A DNA stretch of 64,000 nucleotides from Patella vulgata (GCF_932274485.2 NC_065880.2:8285695-8349694), one strand, 5' to 3'. Counted from the stretch's first letter, positions 43,791-54,733 are shown. Notes: a model not told the origin generated them from the sequence alone. Made by a program: numbers and translations.

Positions 43791-43975
43791 TTTCGTACGT
43801 GACAAGGGGTAGGGTCGGTTAACTAATCCCGTAGTTATTTCACAGCTAAAGACCCTTAAGCGGATGCGCATTATAGAAATAAAATTTAACAGTATGTTAG
43901 TTCCGAAGTGACCTAGATTGTGTTTAAACCATCCCTCTCTCTCTCCCTCTCTCTTTCTCTCCCTCTCTGGGGGGG
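43791..43975 (+). mobile_element. SINE-B, 5'-truncated, decayed
   Basis: GTACGTGACAAGGGGTAGGG, TTCACAGCTAAAGACCCTTA, GTTAGTTCCGAAGTGACCTA, then (CT)n. Confidence 0.83.
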
Positions 43976-44262
43976 GGGGTGTTGGATGGCCGAATGGTTA
44001 GCACGCGCGCGCTGTATCATACGGTCTGTTATTGAGTCAACTGGCGGGGTTTCGATTCTCCGGTTGTACGTGACAATGAGTAGGGTGGCCTGTACAATCT
44101 CGTGGGTTTTCTCCGGGTCCTCCGGTTTCCTCCCACTGCTAAAGACACCTACGCGCAAAGGAATTATTGAAATAAAATTGAACCATGTGTTAGTCCCGAA
44201 ATGACTTACTTTGTGTCGAGTGGACGTTTAAACCCCTCCCCCCTCTCTCTCTCTCTCCCCCC

Positions 44263-44296
<34 letters not shown>

Positions 44297-44297
44297 G
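43976..44297 (+). mobile_element. SINE-B, full length
   Basis: GGATGGCCGAATGGTTAGCA, GGTTTCGATTCTCCGGTTGT, intact V-domain, tail TGGACGTTTAAACCCCTCCC and a long mixed (CT)n/CCCC tract. Confidence 0.92.
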
Positions 44298-44617
44298 TCC
44301 ACTTCTCGAATCAATCTTAGAGAACAGGAACTAAAGTGCTACTAAATACATCTTTATGGATCACAATTACCAGCAATTTGATCACAACAGATTACTCGTT
44401 GGGACGTCACACGATTAAATTTGCTAGTGATAGCAATCTATAAGGTTGTGTTTAGTATTATTTTAATCTTTCCTGTCATGCCTTAGGCCAAACCAAATTG
44501 ATTTCTGTTCTTTGGAAACTAATGTTAAAAACAAAATTATTCTTATTTCTTCGTGAAAAAGACTAGATTGCCAGCATCACTGGCAAGGGGGAACCACGCG
44601 AGACAAAACAAACTTCT

Positions 44618-45019
44618 TTAAAAATCCATTATGCAAGAGCTAAATCTGCATATTGCAGGTCTTTCTTTATGTCTGAAATGTTATTCAAATTATTAATTAG
44701 ACATTAATTAACTTATCCAGACCATAATCAACCCTCGATGTCATCGCTAGCCTGCGATATTTACTGGATTTAAATCAGATCTGCTGCTCAACGCTCATTG
44801 ATGATTAAATAAAAAAAATGGATAATTGAGACTCTGTAATTTATCTTACCAACTTTAGTAATGATGACCTTGGCGTAAAATTCAATTGCTAAATTCTCGG
44901 TTCACAGTAGATCAATTTGACTGAAATTTCCAGCAAATTCCCTTTACATTATATAGTTTTTTAACCATCATAGTGGGAACTGTCAGCTCTTTCTCAAATC
45001 TCCAATAATGTATCTTTAA
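44618..45019 (-). mobile_element. MITE M1, complete
   Basis: TTTAAAAATCCATTATGCAA to CTCCAATAATGTATCTTTAA. 402 bp. Confidence 0.85.
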
Positions 45020-45649
45020 ATATTTTAACAACTGACAAATGTGGGAAAGAAATCAATTTCAGGTTTGAGATACAACCTTTAGTGTATGTTGTATTATGAC
45101 ATTCGACATTTGTTGTTCATCCTGCGGCAGCGGAAGAGGACGCCATTATTCTTAAAACCCCGCACTCAATTATTGATGAACCAAGGACACGTTGTTAATG
45201 AACATTAATTATCAATACCCTTAGTCTGCCTGGGATAATACTCACAGGAAATAACAGTCAAATATACACAGACATTAGGGAAATGCGAGTCATCATTTCT
45301 CCACAAGTTTCAACCAATCAGCGGCATACATAAAGAGAAGTGTGGAGGCAATTGGCGCTAGAACGTTTAAAACATCCCCGTGGTTTAAATAATAAATGAC
45401 GTCAGAATGTTGTTGACAGTTATTGAAATGTTGACGAATTACCGCGGGAATTGGACGACATATATTATCCTTTTAGTTTACACTTTCTTGTATTTGGTGA
45501 CAAGCTATTTAGATTTTAGAACTGGTTGACAAATTACGAAAACCCCCATTACACTTTTGTGTTTATTACTACACGATGTTAAAGATGTATTCCTCTGTCG
45601 TCCAAAATGTTAATTATTTGACCTCTAATAACACGTTTAGTGCTTCAGG
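45020..45649. other. Unique sequence, no gene recognised
   Basis: Contains CCAATCAG (about 45314), TGACGTCA (45398-45405) and several CpGs. Promoter-like elements are possible, but no transcription unit can be shown. Confidence 0.35.
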
Positions 45650-45893
45650 GTAGAGAGTGAGAGAGAGAAATGGGGTTTAACATTCACTTAACACAAACTA
45701 GGTGATTTTGGGACTAATATATGATTTATTTTGATTACAATAATTCGCTTGCCCGTAGGGGTCTTTAGCAGTGGAAGGAAAACCCACGAGGTTGGACATG
45801 CGACGCTACTCCTTGTCACGTACAACCAGGGAATCCGAATCACGCCAGTTGACTCAATGACAGATCTTATGATACAGCGCGCACACGCTAACC
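45650..45893 (-). mobile_element. SINE-B, with V-domain gap
   Basis: (GA)n, ATGGGGTTTAACATTCACTT, GGAAGGAAAACCCACGAGGT, head GATACAGCGCGCACACGCTA. The GGAGGACCCGG stretch is deleted. Confidence 0.88.
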
Positions 45894-45919
45894 GGTTTCG
45901 GGCAGACGTTATGACAATG

Positions 45920-46015
45920 AACACTATCTAGTCGTTTGTATGGCACAAAAATTCGTGACCCTAAGTAGACGAAAGGTGGCACGTTAAAGATCCTTTGGAA
46001 ATTGGAAACTGTGGG
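45920..46015 (+). repeat. Decayed SINE-A body piece
   Basis: CTAGTCGTTTGTATGGCACA, AAAGATCCTTTGGAAATTGG. Confidence 0.5.
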
Positions 46016-46068
46016 TAGTATGTCTATCTCTTACGAGTTAAAGATGCATTATGTAAGATTTAGATAAA

Positions 46069-46313
46069 AATTAAATGAAATGGGGTTTAACGTCCTACTG
46101 TTCTGCTCCGAACTGGGCTAATGAAGACGGGCATATGCCATACAGTGTGCTATGAGGGAAATTTTGCCCGGGCAGCGGCACTATCGCCTACTCTTATATC
46201 TTTTACGTGTATTCCAGTGTATACACGGGACCTCGGTTTTTCGTCTCATCCGAAGGACTAGACAGCCGTCCTTGTCAGGCCCTCCGTCCTGCATCACTGA
46301 CAAGGGGGAACCA
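46069..46313 (-). mobile_element. SINE-A, head missing, exact 14-bp target duplication
   Basis: AAGATTTAGATAAA at 46055-46068 and 46314-46327. The duplication is M1 sequence, so this SINE is younger than that MITE copy. 5' truncation despite a clean duplication implies incomplete reverse transcription. Confidence 0.92.
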
Positions 46314-46433
46314 AAGATTTAGATAAAGAGTTGGTCGTTCTTGCTATAATGTTTAAAAATAGATAATGAAAACTGAACATATACTTTGAATGGCATAGAA
46401 ATTGTTATACATAAATTGTGGTTTATAGGAAAA

Positions 46434-46659
46434 CTGATGCAGAACGGAGGGCCGGACAAGGACAGCAGTCTGTTCGTTCAGTTGGGACGAAAAACTGAGG
46501 TCCCTTGTACACATTGGCATGCACGTAAATGATCCCTTGACAGTTGGAATTCGATATAAGAGTAGGTCGTAGTACTGTATGACGTATGCACGTCTTCATT
46601 AGCCCAGTTCGGAGCAGAACACTAGGACGTTAAAACCCATATCATTTCATTTCATTTTA
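46434..46659 (+). mobile_element. SINE-A, 5'-truncated
   Basis: TGATGCAGAACGGAGGGCCG to AGGACGTTAAAACCCATATC. Second insertion in the same M1 copy, opposite orientation to the first. Confidence 0.87.
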
Positions 46660-46800
46660 TTGAAAATTTCATCTACATTACTTTATTCTGAGCGAAGTTA
46701 TCTGCCATTGAAGATTTAGCATATTTAATAGTTTATATAACACTAGCAGCCAAAAGATTGACCTACAATAGGCATCTTTAACTTATCTGTGTGTATAATG

Positions 46801-47141
46801 CCGTCACACTGCACGTCCTGCGAGCAAGTATAACCAATGAGAACAGCGAATGTGATTAAACTACACAAGCTATGATGACGTCCCCTGGGATATCATATAT
46901 ACTCATCACGATGCACATTTCAAGCCATCATGAGTAATCGACACACACCATATGACGAGCAATGTACTTAACGATCATTAACTGTCATATTTCACTGTCA
47001 TGTACTTAATTAAAACAATGGAAACAGTGACCCCCACCCCACTCTTTTTTTTAACGAGGGTTTCTGTTGGAATATTTCATTTATATTGACTTAATAGTAC
47101 ATGCAACGTACTAACACACGAAGTAATATTAGTCGTAATTT
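46801..47141. other. Unique sequence, no gene recognised
   Basis: CCAATGAGAA and GATGACGTCCC motifs near 46830-46880; nothing that defines a gene. Confidence 0.4.
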
Positions 47142-47143
47142 AC

Positions 47144-47425
47144 GTGAAATGAAATGGGGTTTAACGTCATACGCTTCTGTTCCTGACGGGGCTAATAAAG
47201 ACGGCATAGGCCATACAGTGTGCGATGAGGGCAATATTGCCCAGACATCGATACTACGGCCTACTCATATATCGAATTCCTACTTGCCAGGTCCTCAGTT
47301 CTGTACCACTGACAAGGGGAACCACGCCTGAAAATCCTGATGAACTTTCTCGGTCCAATGCAGGGATCGAACCCGCGAACCCAAGCCTATCGAGACAACG
47401 TCTTACCCACCGTGACTGTCCGTGA
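47144..47425 (-). mobile_element. SINE-A, core-deleted, left arm of an inverted pair
   Basis: GAAATGGGGTTTAACGTCAT, GAATTCCTACTTGCCAGGTC (jump), box B complement CAGGGATCGAACCCGCGAAC and the head end ACCCACCGTGACTG. Confidence 0.85.
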
Positions 47426-47481
47426 TTTCTGTAAAACTTGCATCCTAAATGAAGCATTGTCGTGTTTGGCGATCTTAATAT

Positions 47482-47750
47482 TTTCCGGCGTGGTTCCTCC
47501 TTGTCAGAGATGTAGGACGGGGGGGCTAGCAAGGACAGCTGTCCAGTCACTCGGATGGGACGAAAACCCGAGGCCCCGTGTACACATCGTCGTGCACGTA
47601 AAAGATTCCTTCACAGTTGGAATTCGAATGGGGCGTAGTGCCGCTGTCCGAGCAACATTTCCCTCATAGCACACTGCATGGCGTATGCCCGTCATCATTA
47701 GCCTAGTCGGAGCAAAATAGTAGGACGTTAAACCCCATTTCTTTTCATTT
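47482..47750 (+). mobile_element. SINE-A, right arm of an inverted pair
   Basis: CCGGCGTGGTTCCTCCTTGT to AGGACGTTAAACCCCATTTC. Head missing. Confidence 0.88.
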
Positions 47751-47858
47751 GACCAGTTAATAAAAATAATAACCTGTACAATCATCTAACAAAGTTTGAT
47801 TTTTGTTACATTTTCAGGATCGTGACCGTAATAAATAGCCACACGTTGGCGATTGGAT

Positions 47859-47891
47859 TTTTTTTTTTTTTTTTTTTTGGGGGGGGGGGGG
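47859..47891. repeat. Poly-T / poly-G homopolymer junction
   Basis: About 19 T followed directly by 13 G. Possible assembly-sensitive site. Confidence 0.8.
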
Positions 47892-48094
47892 CCAATTTCA
47901 AAACAAACAAGTATTTTCTCTAACCCTAACTCCCGAGGAACTAAAATTCAAATTTGTGTAGCCTAAAAATCAACAAAAAGTTAGCATTAAATTTTATCAA
48001 AATAAATAGTTTTGTTAATAACGATCTAACATCGGATATGTCATAAAATGAATATATTCTACCATAACATAAGGAGAACGCTAGATATTAAAGA

Positions 48095-48362
48095 AGTGAC
48101 GCATGACGTCAGTTATATTCCCCCATAAGCGATAAACGTGATACTAAAGATGTGATGTCAAATTGTATTCTCATATAGGCGATAAACGAGATACTAAATA
48201 TGTGACGTCAACTTATATTTTTTCATAAGCGATAAACGTAATACTAAATATGTGACGTCAATTTATATATTTTCATCAGTGATAAACGTGATACTAAAGA
48301 TGCGACGTCAAATTATACTTTATCATAGGTGATAAACGAGATACTAAAAATGTGACGTCAGA
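48095..48362. repeat. About 50-bp minisatellite with TGACGTCA in each unit
   Basis: Unit AAGCGATAAACGTGATACTA + AAGATGTGACGTCAAATTAT, five units plus a flanking site. Four exact TGACGTCA palindromes and two one-base variants. TGACGTCA is the full CRE/bZIP consensus. Confidence 0.88.
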
Positions 48363-48450
48363 TACCTTGTAAGGTCAGTATTTCTGTAGTAGAAAATAGT
48401 CAATGAGTAGTCACTGAAATTGATATAACATCTAATTGGTCTGAATGTAA

Positions 48451-49560
48451 TGATAATAATAATAATAATAATATGTCCATTTATAAAGCGCTATATCCAC
48501 AAAACGTGTTCACGGCGCATAACACAGTCTCTAATAATATAATTTAAACAGATAAGTTTCCAAGTCAGATTTGAATTTATTAAGTGTAGGACTTCTCTGA
48601 TGGTCTAATGGTAGTTTGTTCCACTTAGTAGATGCAGCGACTTGGAAAGAGCGACCACCGAATGACTTTAACGTCCACTGAGGAACACATAGTTTCTTTC
48701 TGATTAAGTGATCGTAACTGTCTAGATGGGATGTAAAATTTTAAGAGATCGCACAGGTACTTCGGAGCACTTCCATCCAGACACTGATAGGCAAGAGACA
48801 ATATCTTGAAATCGATCCTGGCTTGAACAGGCAACCAATGAAGTTTTTTCAGTACAGGAGTGATATGAGAGTGTAAATTAGACTTAACCACAGTGCGAGC
48901 AGCTGTATTTTCGATGCGTTGAAGACGTTCCATTTGGTACTTTGGTATTCCTACAAGTAGACTATTGCGATAGTCAAGTCTAGAAAAAATGAAAGATCTA
49001 ACCAGAGCTGCGACTGCGTCTTCAGTGATGAGATTTCGAATGGAACCAATACATTTGAGGTGAAAATAACACTTGTTGCACAGATCATTATAGTTGTCCA
49101 TGTTTAACTGAGAGTCAATAAACACCAAGGTTTTTAGCAGAAATGAAATGAAATGAAATGGGGTTTAACGTCCTACTGTTCTGCTCCTAAACTGGGCTAA
49201 TGAAGACGGGCATACGCTATACAGTGTGCTATGAGGGAAATTTTGCCCGGGCAGCGGCACTATCGCCTACTCTTATATCGAATTCCAACTGCCAAGAGAT
49301 CTTTTACGTGCACGTAAATATGTCCCATCCGAACGACAAGACAGCTGTCCTTGTCAGGCCCTCCGTCCTGCACCACTGACAAGGGGAAACCAGGTTTTTA
49401 GCAGCTTGGGAAACAGGGGAGATAACATTGTGGATTGAAAGCGATTGGTCGGTTATTTTCTTGAGTCGTGGTTTGGGGCCTATGACAAGTTTTTCCGTTT
49501 TATGTTCATCCATAATTTTACATTCAGTATGCAAGATGTCATTTTACATTGTATTTCTGT
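48451..49560 (-). mobile_element. L2/CR1-like LINE, 3' part, split by SINE-A
   Basis: The minus strand encodes the end of a non-LTR reverse transcriptase: KTEKLVIGPKPRL, FSRLDYRNSLLVG, LHWLPVQARIDFKILSLAY, DGSAPKYLCDLL. These are C-terminal RT motifs of the L2/CR1 group, followed (one frame over) by the family's VAASTKWNKLPL and TYLFKLYY end. The 3' end ATAGCGCTTTATAAATGGAC then (ATT)n is typical of L2-type elements. 5'-truncated; one frame change near 48690 and a SINE at 49141 break the frame. Its 3' end is unlike the SINE tails, so it is not their partner. Confidence 0.88.
49141..49391 (-). mobile_element. SINE-A inside the LINE, 13-bp target duplication
   Basis: AGGTTTTTAGCAG at 49128-49140 and 49392-49404. 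Triple ATGAA tail, body to CTGACAAGGGGAAACC. The ACACGGGACCTCGGTTTTTC stretch is deleted and the head is absent. Confidence 0.92.
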
Positions 49561-49914
49561 CTGATTTATTTCTGGAACAAATGTACAGCACACAAGTCTA
49601 TAAATTAACCATCTGGGTAGATAAACCAATAAATAATTAACATATATTAATAAATCTTGTCAATCACTGACAATCATAAATATTTATATTATTATCTGTG
49701 TAACACAATACTCCAGAATACTCAATCGTTCTCACTCTTTGTTCTTGTGGTTAAGAGTCTAATGTATTATGATCGAGCTGTCAAATCCTTTATCAAGGTC
49801 TTTTTTATTGTCTTATTAATGTTATACTATTACGTGAAGAAGATTCCCAATCGTTTCCAGAAAAACGTTGCTATGATGAATGATACTAGATGATATTTTC
49901 CAGTTTTATATACG

Positions 49915-50095
49915 TTTAAAGTTACAATGCATTTGATTAAATATGTCTAACTGTTACAATACAGTTGATTAAATATGTCTAGCTGTTACAATACAGTTGA
50001 TTAAATATGTCTAACTGTTACAATACAGTTGATTACATATGCCTGTTGCAATACAGTTGATTATATATGTCTAAATGTTACAGTAAATTATGTAT
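49915..50095. repeat. 32-bp minisatellite
   Basis: Unit GTTACAATACAGTTGATTAA + ATATGTCTAACT, about 6 copies. A stray piece recurs at 50373-50425. Confidence 0.88.
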
Positions 50096-50560
50096 TGTTT
50101 AATGGTCGAGAGCGAGACATTAAGTAATATATTGTAACAACAAAAGGTCCGTAGGCCCGGGTGTTTTTACAATAATATTACGAAATGTCTTAAGCTCAAT
50201 ACCATTAAACGACTTAAAATACAGACATTCCACACGTGCTTTTACAGTGAAATTTGTCACGCGAGTCCAATATTTCACTAGTGTAAATAATGTACGATTG
50301 GCAAGTTGCGCGTACGATTATTTGAAAGAATGGTACGCCAACATCAAAGAGTGACGTCACATCTGTATTTTAAATATGTCTAACTGTTACAATAAGTTGA
50401 TTATATATATCTAAGTGTTATAATGCGACATTGTCGCAAGTTGCCTGTACAATCATCTCTTCTTGAAATAGAACATAATAAAATTATAATCACAACACTA
50501 AACTTTTTGAAATTTGCAATGGATTAAGGTAAAAGGTCGAGGAACCCCGAGTGAATCAAA
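50096..50560. other. Unique sequence, no gene recognised
   Basis: Includes one more 32-bp unit remnant near 50380; otherwise nothing supported. Confidence 0.45.
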
Positions 50561-50911
50561 TCTATGATGTCATTTCAGTTGATGACGTCCACTTTCTATG
50601 ATGTCATTTTCCTTGGCGAAGTCTACATACTATGAGGTCATTTACCCTGACGAAGTCCACATACTATGATGTCATTTACCCTGGCGAAGTCCACTTAATA
50701 TGATGTCATTTACCCTGGCGAAGTCCACATACTACGATGTCATTTACCCTGGCGAAGTCCACTTACTATGATGTTATTTACCCTGACGAAGTCCACATAC
50801 TATGATGTCATTTACCCTGGCGAAGTCCACATACTATGATGTCATTTACCCTGGCGAAGTCCACATATGATGTCATTTACCCCGGTGAAGTCCATGCACT
50901 ATGATTTCATT
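50561..50911. repeat. 34-bp minisatellite with TGATGTCAT in each unit
   Basis: Unit ACTATGATGTCATTTACCCT + GGCGAAGTCCACAT, about 10 copies. Each has a CRE-like TGATGTCA; one outer unit has GATGACGTCC. Confidence 0.92.
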
Positions 50912-51420
50912 TCGACGTACTACAACACTAATATGTCACATTGTATTTACGGACTTTGAGTTTGACGTCTATCCACAAAAGCCGTGAATTATGGTTCAAT
51001 TTATTTTCAACTTTAAAACCATTTCCTACCCGTTTCAGACCATCCTCAATATGAAATAACCATTCCATTGGCGTATCTATTCGTGCCATGGATGGTGGTC
51101 CAATTCATTATTTCGCTCACCTTGAAACTATCGACATAATCATCATCGTTACCCATTAACATTTCTATAGCTTCGAATATCACTTTAGTTCGTGGTGAAG
51201 ATGATATTTACACCATGTGCACTGCATCAAATCTTCATTAAAACCTCTTACAGACCTCCATTGACTACTCAAACCTTTCAACATGAGGTCAAAGGTCAGA
51301 CCATTAACGCCCCTCCCACCTCTTTGTCTTATACAAAACAGATTCCAATATCATCAACTTCTAAATGTCATCAATTGTATTTATTGTTGGAGCATACCTG
51401 ATCAGGGGGCGGGTCCATGA
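50912..51420. other. Unassigned; weak minus-strand exon candidate near 51124-51200
   Basis: On the minus strand a frame reads VIFEAIEMLMGNDDDYVDSF and then Lys before GTGAGC, a fair donor (about 51121-51126). No acceptor, family or neighbour supports it, so this is only a note. Confidence 0.15.
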
Positions 51421-51542
51421 ATAGGGAAGGGAGGGAAATGGGGTTTAACGTCCACTGGACACAAACTAGGTCAGGACGGAACTAACACATGTGGTTCAAT
51501 TTTATTTCAATAATTCGCTTGTGCTTAGGAGTCTTCAACAGT
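51421..51542 (-). mobile_element. SINE-B, 3' third
   Basis: AATGGGGTTTAACGTCCACT to CGCTTGTGCTTAGGAGTCTT. Confidence 0.87.
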
Positions 51543-51544
51543 TG

Positions 51545-51583
51545 GAAAGAGAGAGAGAGGGAGTGAGAGGGGAGGGAGAGAGG

Positions 51584-51635
<52 letters not shown>

Positions 51636-51730
51636 GGTTTAACATCCACTCGACTCAAACTAGGTCATTTCGGAACTAACACATGTGGTTCAATTTTATT
51701 TCAATAATTCGCAGTGGGAGGAAACCGTGG
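51545..51730 (-). mobile_element. SINE-B, 3' third, after a long (GA)n
   Basis: (GA)n over 85 bases, GGGTTTAACATCCACTCGAC, ending at GGAGGAAACCGTGG where a GGTGGT repeat takes over. It shares the unusual ACACATGTGGTTC variant with the copy just before it, so the pair probably arose by duplication. Confidence 0.87.
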
Positions 51731-52137
51731 TGGTGGTGGTGGTGGATGGGGGTGGTGGATGGGGGTGGTGGGTGTCGACTGATCTACCCCGAGTGGATCC
51801 GGTCAAACAAACCGGTTGATCGATGTCATCTAAACCATTAAAACCGAAACAAAATAGACAGACCCGTCTAAATGATATACCTTTCGTCATCCTCTTGACC
51901 CCCAATTCTACCCCCGACCAGTCAGGAACGCCAATGTTTGTATTGACATTGTCGCCTGCTAAAGCGCGATCGCCATGTGTTCGGGGTATGACATGCTTGT
52001 TTTTCCTATGCACCCAACAACACGGAAACAGAATGCTTAGAATGACGTCGAGAGATGATCACAGCATTCTCCAGGAGAGTGATCTTTGATATCCTTAAAA
52101 GGATTTCCTATAGTAACTCGTATCTGTTTCTTTGGGA
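51731..52137. other. Unassigned, G/C-richer sequence
   Basis: GGTGGTGGATGGGG repeats, then about 300 bases with open frames on both strands and balanced composition. No family recognised and no splice-bounded reading is convincing. Confidence 0.3.
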
Positions 52138-52400
52138 GAGAGGGGGGGGGGGGGAGAGGGAGAGAGATGGGTTAACGTCCACTCGACACAACCTAGGTCA
52201 TTTCGGGACTAACATATGGTTCAATTTATTTCCATAATTCGCTTGCGCTTGGGGGTCTTTAGCAGTAGGGGGAAACCGGAGAACCCGGCGAAAATCCATG
52301 AGGTTGGACAGGCGTACCCTACTCCTTGTCACGTACAACGGCGGAATCGAAACCACGCCAGTTGACTCAATGACAGACTTTATGATACAGCGCTTCGATG
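52138..52400 (-). mobile_element. SINE-B, nearly full
   Basis: G run, GATGGGTTAACGTCCACTCG, GGAGAACCCGGCGAAAATCC, ending ATGACAGACTTTATGATACAGCG without the outer head. Confidence 0.9.
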
Positions 52401-52989
52401 ACCCGTGGTGTGGACTGCCAATGCTTATGTATATATTTAAGCCATACCCTTTCATGTGATAAATTTCATTCATGCACAAATTCTAGGTCAGGCGACTAGA
52501 CAACAGAGGAATGCATGCACCACCTAGCGGTTATGATGCACGTGCTGCCGTTACTGATGACGTAGCGGGTTAGAACCAGTCAGGAATGTTATCCTACCCT
52601 CCCAAGCGACTGTACGAGATGCACGCTCGTTTCATTACGGAATACTTAGTGCACGTGCATACCATCCATGTTTCGAGAAATTGTGGATGGTTGTCTGACA
52701 TTCAGAGCACGAGATGGCTTTCATACCTGTCTTATTTGTTATGTCTTTGATGTTTTGCCGACAGGTGGTTGTTAGGTATCGGTGGTTGTTAAGAAGACTA
52801 TGGGAGTTGTTTTACCATTATCGGTACAGTTTTTACAGGTTTCACATTCAAACACAAACAAGAGCACTATTGTTGCACACATGCATGTGTTATTGTGTTA
52901 CACTGTTTATAGACTGGTGTATATTCTAGAATCTAGTTGGACCAGCCCATAACAATGTTCACTGCACTCACAAATCAAGATGCACCGGG
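52401..52989. other. Unique sequence, no gene recognised
   Basis: CACGTGC motifs at about 52538 and 52653. A plus-strand frame from 52714 reads as a hydrophobic then basic peptide with no recognisable family. Confidence 0.35.
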
Positions 52990-53170
52990 TCTAATCTAAG
53001 TACGAAATGCATGCGAGTAAAAGAACCCATGACAGTTTGACTAAATGTCGTCGAACCGTCTTCATTAGCCCACTTCGTTCATTAGTCATTAGCCTACTTC
53101 GTTCATTAGTCATTAGCCCACTTCGTTTTGAAAGGTAGGACGCTAAACCCCAGTTCGTTTTATTTCCATT
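52990..53170 (+). mobile_element. SINE-A 3' half with three-copy internal repeat
   Basis: GCGAGTAAAAGAACCCATGA, then CATTAGCCCACTTCGTTCATTAGT-type unit (24 bases) three times, then AGGACGCTAAACCCCAGTTC. Confidence 0.82.
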
Positions 53171-53237
53171 TATAATACTGCTTTTGTTGGACAATATATA
53201 ACACATCTTGACACACTCCATACATGAGTCGGGCATG

Positions 53238-53438
53238 GCCGCATAGTATCATAAGGTCTGTTTTTGAGTCAACAGGCGTGGTTTCGATTCCCCGGTTGTA
53301 CGTGACAAGGAGTTAGGTCGCCTGTTCATTACCTCGTGGGTTTTCTCCAGGTCCCACTGCTAAAGACCCCTACGCGCAAGCGAATTGTTGAAATAAAATT
53401 AAACCATATGTTAGTCCCGAAATGATTCTCTCTCTCTA

Positions 53439-53472
<34 letters not shown>
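53238..53472 (+). mobile_element. SINE-B lacking box A
   Basis: GCATAGTATCATAAGGTCTG, GGTTTCGATTCCCCGGTTGT, shortened V-domain, and a direct jump from CCCGAAATGA into (CT)n, so the shared GGACGTTAAACC block is lost. Confidence 0.88.
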
Positions 53473-53904
53473 ACCCACACACACTCCATACATCCGTAAT
53501 TCATCTAAAATGTCACCGACGAACACTGAACAATCTCTCAACGGATTTGACGAAAAAAACAATATAATTGATGACTTCACCCGACCAGTTTCCAACACTT
53601 AATCCTTCTGTTCAATATTTTGTCTTTTTAATTACATCTGTTCACTTTCTTTCCCGAAATTATTTGGATAGCACCTTCGGAGACATTCGGGTACCCTCGA
53701 ATATGTCGCGCGATCAATCAATAATCAGCTGGCGAAGACTGCAACAAAACCAACACAAAATTGGAAGCTACTCCCAATTAAGACGCTCCGGCAAATCATC
53801 ACAACGGGACAGAGACAACTGTGACAGAATTCAATTCCATGTGACTTCATTCTCGATTGCAATTTCAACAGCCAATACACACAAATGTTCACGGGTGCCT
53901 TAAG
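53473..53904. other. Unassigned sequence
   Basis: A plus-strand open frame of 111 codons (53568-53903) has no recognisable family and no clear splice borders. Confidence 0.3.
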
Positions 53905-53957
53905 TTATCCTTAAGTTTTAGCTATTATAGAGAAAACTGTCAGCTCTGTATCTAATC
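53905..53957 (-). mobile_element. MITE M1 fragment
   Basis: TTTTAGCTATTATAGAGAAA then CTGTCAGCTCTGTATCTAAT. The same segment occurs again at 54268-54315 on the other side of SINE-B. Confidence 0.75.
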
Positions 53958-54213
53958 AGTACGTGCGCGTTGTATCATAAGGTCTGCCATTGAGTCAACT
54001 GGCGTGGTTTCGATTCCCCGCTTGTACGTGGCAAGAAGTAGGGTCGCCTGTCTAACCTCGTGGGTTTTCTTCGGTTTCCTTCCACTGCTAAAGACCCCTT
54101 CGCGCAAGCGAATTATTGAAATAAAATTGAACCATGTGTTAGTCCCGAAATGACCTAATTTGTGTCGAGTGAACATTAAACTTTCTCTCTCTCGCTCTCT
54201 CTCTCTCTCTCTC
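53958..54213 (+). mobile_element. SINE-B inside M1, box A missing
   Basis: GTACGTGCGCGTTGTATCAT, GGTTTCGATTCCCCGCTTGT, shortened V-domain CTTCGGTTTCCTTCCACTGC, tail GTGAACATTAAAC + (CT)n. Confidence 0.9.
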
Positions 54214-54225
54214 CAGCCAAACAAC

Positions 54226-54326
54226 TAATTTGACTGAAATTTTCAGCCTATTCCCGTTACGTTATCTGTATGTTTTAGCTATTATAGAGATAACTGTCAG
54301 CTCTTTATCTAATCTCCCATAATGCT
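54226..54326 (-). mobile_element. MITE M1, terminal part
   Basis: TTTGACTGAAATTTTCAGCC to TCTAATCTCCCATAATG. Its last bases are then used as the SINE-A target. Confidence 0.8.
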
Positions 54327-54336
54327 GTTTTAACGA

Positions 54337-54723
54337 AATGGAATGAAATGGGGGTTAACGTCCTACTGTTCTGCTCCTATGCTGGACTAATGAAGACGGG
54401 CATACGCCATACAGTAGTGTGCTATGAAGGAAATTTTGCCCAGGCAGCGGCACTATCGCCTGCTCTTATATATCGAATTCCAACTGCCAATGGATCTTTT
54501 ACGTGCATTCCAATGTATACACGAGACCTCGGTTTTTCGTCTCATCCGAAGGACTAGACAGCTGCTGTCCTTGTCAGGCCCTCCGTCCTGCATCACTGAC
54601 AAGGGGGAACCACGCCGGAAAATCTGGATGAACTTTCTAGGCCAATGCAGGGATCGAACACCCGACCTCCAGGCTAGCGAGCCAGCGACTTACCCACTTA
54701 GCCACGTGACCCCCCCCCCCCCC
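54337..54723 (-). mobile_element. SINE-A, full length, 10-bp target duplication
   Basis: GTTTTAACGA at 54327-54336 and 54724-54733. All blocks from ATGAAATGGGGGTTAACGTC to CTTACCCACTTAGCCACGTG and a C run. Confidence 0.94.
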
Positions 54724-54733
54724 GTTTTAACGA

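Larger units (their letters stand above)
46038..46800 (+). mobile_element. MITE M1 with two SINE-A insertions
   Basis: TTAAAGATGCATTATGTAAG at the left; pieces resume at 46314 and 46660; AATAGGCATCTTTAACTT near the end. Without the two SINEs about 290 bases remain, so it is also eroded. Confidence 0.78.

Noticed and set aside
51121-51200. Minus-strand exon ending at a GTGAGC donor
   Set aside because: Only the donor and a short coding-like peptide support it; no acceptor, no family, no partner exon.
51696-52089. Overlapping open frames on both strands in a G/C-richer stretch
   Set aside because: Begin within a SINE-B or GGT repeat; neither peptide shows a known motif.
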